A stretch of 64,000 nt of DNA from Pannonibacter sp. SL95. GTDB lineage: Bacteria; Pseudomonadota; Alphaproteobacteria; Rhizobiales; Stappiaceae. Below the pieces are notes generated by a model. The model made no database searches. It worked only from the letters and a program-made list of their open reading frames with translations, and was not told the DNA's origin. The first letter of the stretch is position 1. Each line of letters opens with the position of its first letter. A program made the translations under genes and the position numbers. Of the stretch, positions 61,055 to 64,000 are shown piece by piece. The DNA is taken from assembly GCF_026672425.1 (NCBI RefSeq), contig NZ_JAPPRC010000003.1, forward strand, positions 1,656,501 through 1,720,500, written 5' to 3'.

Positions 61055-61073
61055 CGATAGGTTCGCTCTATCG
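61055..61073. promoter_or_regulatory. Probable LysR-type operator upstream of fdsG
   Basis: CGATAG and CTATCG form a perfect 6-bp inverted repeat with a 7-bp spacer, containing the T-N11-A pattern of LysR sites. It lies 70-88 bp upstream of the fdsG start, just after the LysR gene. Confidence 0.6.
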
Positions 61074-61085
61074 TGCCGTCCATCA

Positions 61086-62021
61086 TCAAGCTGTGCCGGA
61101 CCCGGCGCGTTTGCGGGCCATCGCTTCGGCCAGATCGATCAGAGCCTGCAGCATCGGCGTATGCGGATCCCGCTGGGCGACCACCAGGCCGACCTGCTGG
61201 CCGGATTTTGGCGCGTCCTCTGGGGCATCCTCTGGCGCACCAGCGACAATGGGAACGGCGGCGAGTTCACGCTGGGTCACGAAGTGATCGGCAAGCTTGG
61301 CCGGAACCACCGACATCCACCGGCCGGTCTGTACATGTGAGACCAGCACGATGATGGAATTGGATTCCACCATCGGCGCGGAGGCGGCGCCCGCGGCGGT
61401 CAGATGCCGGTCAACGATGCGCCGGTTCTGCATGTCGCTCGACAACAGGCACAGCGGCTGCTGCCCAACTTCGGTCCAGGTCAGGCATGGTCTCTGTGCC
61501 AGCGGCGTGTCGGCCCGCATCAGGAGACAATACGTCTCCAGATACAGCGGGCGGACCTCAACGCGGCGCGACGGCGCCGTGTCGAGGTAAGTGATGCCAG
61601 CGTCCAGTTCCAGCCGTTCGATCTGCTCGAGGATCTCGGCCGATGTCCGCGACAGGATCGAGACGCGCACCTTCGGGTGCTTCTCCGTGAAAGGAGCTAC
61701 CAGATCCACCACCATCGGCAGCGCCGTCGGAATGACGCCGAGCCTCAGGTTGCCCGACAGACCTGACCGTGCCGTCCGCATGTCCGCCTTCAGGGCTCTC
61801 GCGTCAGCCACGATCCTGAGAGCCCAGTCCAGCGCCCGCTCGCCTTCCGGCGTCAGTCCCTGATAGCGCGAGCCACGATGGATCAGCTGCACGCCAAGCT
61901 GGTCCTCGAGCTGTTTCATGGCCGAGGACAGGGTCGGTTGCGTCACGCCGATCACCTCGGCCGCGCGGCCGAAGTGCTTCTCGTTGGCGAGCGCAATGAA
62001 CATTTCCAGCTTGTCGATCAT
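61086..62021 (-). CDS. LysR-family transcriptional regulator
   Basis: The product has 311 residues. HTH: FGRAAEVIGVTQPTLSSAMKQLEDQLGVQLIHRG. The effector domain begins LRLGVIPTALPMVVDLV. Near the C terminus a short GAPEDAPEDAP repeat reflects a 12-bp tandem duplication in the DNA. Standing directly upstream of fdsG in the same direction, it matches the position of FdsR-type regulators that activate the operon with formate. It lies 86 bp after the MFS gene. Confidence 0.9.
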   Translation of the reverse strand: MIDKLEMFIALANEKHFGRAAEVIGVTQPTLSSAMKQLEDQLGVQLIHRGSRYQGLTPEGERALDWALRIVADARALKADMRTARSGLSGNLRLGVIPTALPMVVDLVAPFTEKHPKVRVSILSRTSAEILEQIERLELDAGITYLDTAPSRRVEVRPLYLETYCLLMRADTPLAQRPCLTWTEVGQQPLCLLSSDMQNRRIVDRHLTAAGAASAPMVESNSIIVLVSHVQTGRWMSVVPAKLADHFVTQRELAAVPIVAGAPEDAPEDAPKSGQQVGLVVAQRDPHTPMLQALIDLAEAMARKRAGSGTA

Positions 62022-62107
62022 CTGGGCACCGGTTGTCTGGCCGTCAGGGACGGGAGAGGGGCCGATGATAGGTCACCGGTCCCTTCCAGATTGCTGATTC
62101 CGTCAGC

Positions 62108-63769
62108 TTAGCCTTTGAAAAGCACTGCTGTCTTTTCCAGCGTGATCCAGACGCCCCAGAGGATCGGCACGCCGACCACGGCCCAGGCGATGGCGGCGGG
62201 AAGGTCGAGCCCGCCCTTGCCGATGCCGAAGGAGCCATGGGTAATGCTGGCGTCGGCCGAACGGGCCTTGGCCTGCAGGCTGGCAACCTCTTCATTGGAC
62301 ATGAACCACTTCTTGTCCAATGGCCGGACAAGCGCATTGGCGATCAGGCCAACCACCAGCATGCCGCACAGGATGTACATGGTGAAGTCATAGACCTGGG
62401 CGCGGGGGATGCCGGCCGCGATCTGGGCTTCACGGATGTAGTTCACGACGACCGGTCCGAGGATGCCCGCAGTCGCCCAGGCGGTCAGCAGACGGCCGTG
62501 GATCGCACCGACGAACTGGGTGCCGAAGATGTCGGCGAGATAGGCCGGGATCGTTGCGAAGCCGCCGCCGTACATCGACAGGATGATGCAGAAGATCGAC
62601 ACGAACAGCAGCTGGCTGCCCATCTGCGCCGCCGTCGGGGCGAGGGCGTAGAGAACGATGCCGAGAATGAAGAACGTGAAGTAGGTGTTCTTGCGTCCGA
62701 TCTTGTCCGAGAGCGAAGCCCAGAAGAACCGCCCCGCAATGTTGAACAGCGACAGGAGCCCGGTGAAGCCGGCTGCGATGGCCGCGATGGCTGCCTTCTG
62801 CTCCGTCGACAGGTCGGTGAAGGTCAGCTCCGGCAGGCCGATGAGTTTGCCGGAGAAGATCTCCTGCAGCATCGGGGATGCCATGCCGATCACGCCGATG
62901 CCGGCGGAGACGTTCATGCACAGGACGATCCAGATCATCCAGAACTGCGGCGTCTTGTGTGCGTCGCGCAGGTGGACGTGGTGCTGGGTGATCATGGACG
63001 TCGTCTTGTTCTGCGGCGGGGTCCAGCCCTCGGGACGCCAGCCGGCCGGCGGCAGGCGGTAGCCGAAGGCACCGGCCATCATGAAGACGAAATAGATCGC
63101 CGCCATGACCACGAAGGTTTCCCAAACGCCGACGCTTTCCGGCGTCGCGAATGTGCGCATCAGCCGGTCCGCCAGCGGCGCACCGATCATCGCGCCGCCG
63201 CCAAAGCCCATGATCGCCATGCCGGTTGCCATGCCGCGCCGGTCGGGGAACCACTTGATCAGCGTGGACACCGGCGAAATGTAGCCAAGGCCAAGACCGA
63301 CGCCACCGATGACGCCCGCGCCGAGCCACATCAGCCACAGCTGATGCGTCGCAACACCGATGGCAGCCAGCAGGATGCCGCCACACCAGCACAGGGCCGA
63401 GACGACACCGGCCTTGCGCGGGCCGGCCTTTTCCAGCCAGCCACCCCAGATCGCGGCCGAGCTGCCCAGAAGGACGAAGAACAGGGTGTAGATCCAGCCG
63501 AGGTCGGCCACGCGCCAGTCGCAGCTGGTGGTGAACAGGGCGCCCATCAGGCTCATGCCGTTGCAGCTGACGGACTTGTCGATGCCAATGGCACGGGTCA
63601 GCGGCAGCCAGAACACGCTGAAGCCGTAGGCCATGCCAATGCAAAGATGGATGGCAAGCGCCGCCGGCGGGACCAACCAGCGATTGAAGCCGGGTTTTGC
63701 GATGATGCGTTCGCGGTCGAGCAGCCCTGGCTCGCCAGCGCCGCTAAATGTATCTGCCGTTGTCGACAT
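62108..63769 (-). CDS. Oxalate/formate antiporter (OFA) family MFS transporter
   Basis: The product has 553 residues and about twelve to fourteen helices, starting MSTTADTFSG behind GGGAGG. HLCIGMAYGFSVFWLPLTRAIG at helix 1, GLGLGYISPVSTLIKWFPDRRGMATGMAIMGFGGG in the middle and RFFWASLSDKIGRKNTYF in the second half are OFA signatures. A cytoplasmic C-terminal domain precedes a final helix. By context it imports formate or exchanges it with oxalate for the fds enzyme. A longer upstream frame is arginine-rich and overlaps promoter sequence. Confidence 0.88.
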   Translation of the reverse strand: MSTTADTFSGAGEPGLLDRERIIAKPGFNRWLVPPAALAIHLCIGMAYGFSVFWLPLTRAIGIDKSVSCNGMSLMGALFTTSCDWRVADLGWIYTLFFVLLGSSAAIWGGWLEKAGPRKAGVVSALCWCGGILLAAIGVATHQLWLMWLGAGVIGGVGLGLGYISPVSTLIKWFPDRRGMATGMAIMGFGGGAMIGAPLADRLMRTFATPESVGVWETFVVMAAIYFVFMMAGAFGYRLPPAGWRPEGWTPPQNKTTSMITQHHVHLRDAHKTPQFWMIWIVLCMNVSAGIGVIGMASPMLQEIFSGKLIGLPELTFTDLSTEQKAAIAAIAAGFTGLLSLFNIAGRFFWASLSDKIGRKNTYFTFFILGIVLYALAPTAAQMGSQLLFVSIFCIILSMYGGGFATIPAYLADIFGTQFVGAIHGRLLTAWATAGILGPVVVNYIREAQIAAGIPRAQVYDFTMYILCGMLVVGLIANALVRPLDKKWFMSNEEVASLQAKARSADASITHGSFGIGKGGLDLPAAIAWAVVGVPILWGVWITLEKTAVLFKG

Positions 63770-63917
63770 GTGGTTCCTCCCGTGAGCCCCTGACGGGGTG
63801 AGTGGGCAGGAGTTCCGGTTCGCGCGCAGCCACGTCTTCGTCGTGCCATCCGGAGCCGCCCGTTTCCTCCCGGCGGGCTCCATCGGCGAACCTTGTCCTC
63901 TTCCCGGCAAAGCATTT

Positions 63918-63968
63918 GCGAGGATCGTGCCAAGTCTAGGACACGTGACTTATCAATCATTTGGTAAG
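63918..63968 (-). promoter_or_regulatory. Possible sigma-54 promoter and dyad upstream of the OFA transporter
   Basis: On the minus strand TGGCACGATCCTCGC (63932-63918) has GG and GC at the -24/-12 spacing, one mismatch from the sigma-54 consensus. Just upstream CTTATCAA-TCAT-TTGGTAAG (63949-63968) is an inverted repeat with one mismatch. Confidence 0.4.
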
Positions 63969-64000
63969 CATGTTCGCCCGCCGTCAGACAGTTTGTCCGT

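Noticed and set aside
1-64000. CRISPR array, insertion sequence or prophage
   Set aside because: No regularly spaced direct repeats, no transposase- or phage-like reading frames seen on either strand.

Overview
This 64 kb window is GC-rich, densely coded alphaproteobacterial chromosome. Several genes point to the Hyphomicrobiales, perhaps a Stappiaceae relative: a C4-pathway 5-aminolevulinate synthase, an NDUFS4-like complex I accessory subunit, an aapJQMP amino-acid transporter, an fds-type NAD-linked formate dehydrogenase and a ChrR/singlet-oxygen gene set. The genus is inference. I see no phage genes, insertion sequences or CRISPR array.

Layout. 1-3.5 kb: housekeeping edge with a DUF192 protein, tRNA-Pro, a GNAT protein, the NDUFS4-like protein and tRNA-Arg. 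3.4-9.1 kb: accessory-looking stretch with a BTAD/SARP-type regulator, two small nitrile-hydratase-leader-like (NHLP) peptides and a divergent YcaO protein; I read it as a minimal, probably uncharacterised RiPP locus. A strong promoter, three small hairpins and a UUCG terminator at 9105-9250 then outline a candidate small RNA. 9.4-15.2 kb: Tim44-like and CAP-domain envelope proteins, then a four-gene operon (GT39, PAP2, GT2, lipid-A-disaccharide-synthase N-terminal-like) that fits lipid A phosphate removal and polyprenyl-phosphate-dependent glycosylation. 15.2-28.6 kb: cystathionine beta-lyase, aapJQMP, a TetR/HD-domain divergent pair, a META-domain protein, sulfurtransferase, AlaX, LysE, cardiolipin synthase and cysteine synthase.

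28.7-38.5 kb: two units each carry a near-consensus ECF11 (RpoE/ChrR) promoter, TGATCC-N18-TAA. The first drives a ChrR-like anti-sigma factor without zinc-finger cysteines, plus a short-chain dehydrogenase. The second drives FAD oxidase, DUF1365 and cyclopropane-fatty-acid synthase. No sigma factor gene lies in the window. Between them are a membrane AraC regulator, a MipA/OmpV protein and an amino-acid ABC permease/binding-protein pair.

40-55 kb: hemA, then a divergent regulon. Leftward: FAD oxidoreductase, extracellular binding protein, two permeases and two ATPases of a peptide-type ABC importer. Rightward: cyclase-family hydrolase, a second FAD oxidoreductase paralogue, MarR, and both subunits of an indolepyruvate:ferredoxin-oxidoreductase-like enzyme. 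This looks like uptake plus catabolism of one unidentified compound.

55-64 kb: formate dehydrogenase (fdsG, fdsB, fdsA, fdhD, fdsD), a LysR regulator and an oxalate/formate-type MFS transporter. fdsA has an internal frameshift and fdsB has one right after its native start; these are either two sequencing errors or a decaying operon. All names rest on reading motifs and family resemblance by eye; no database search was run.
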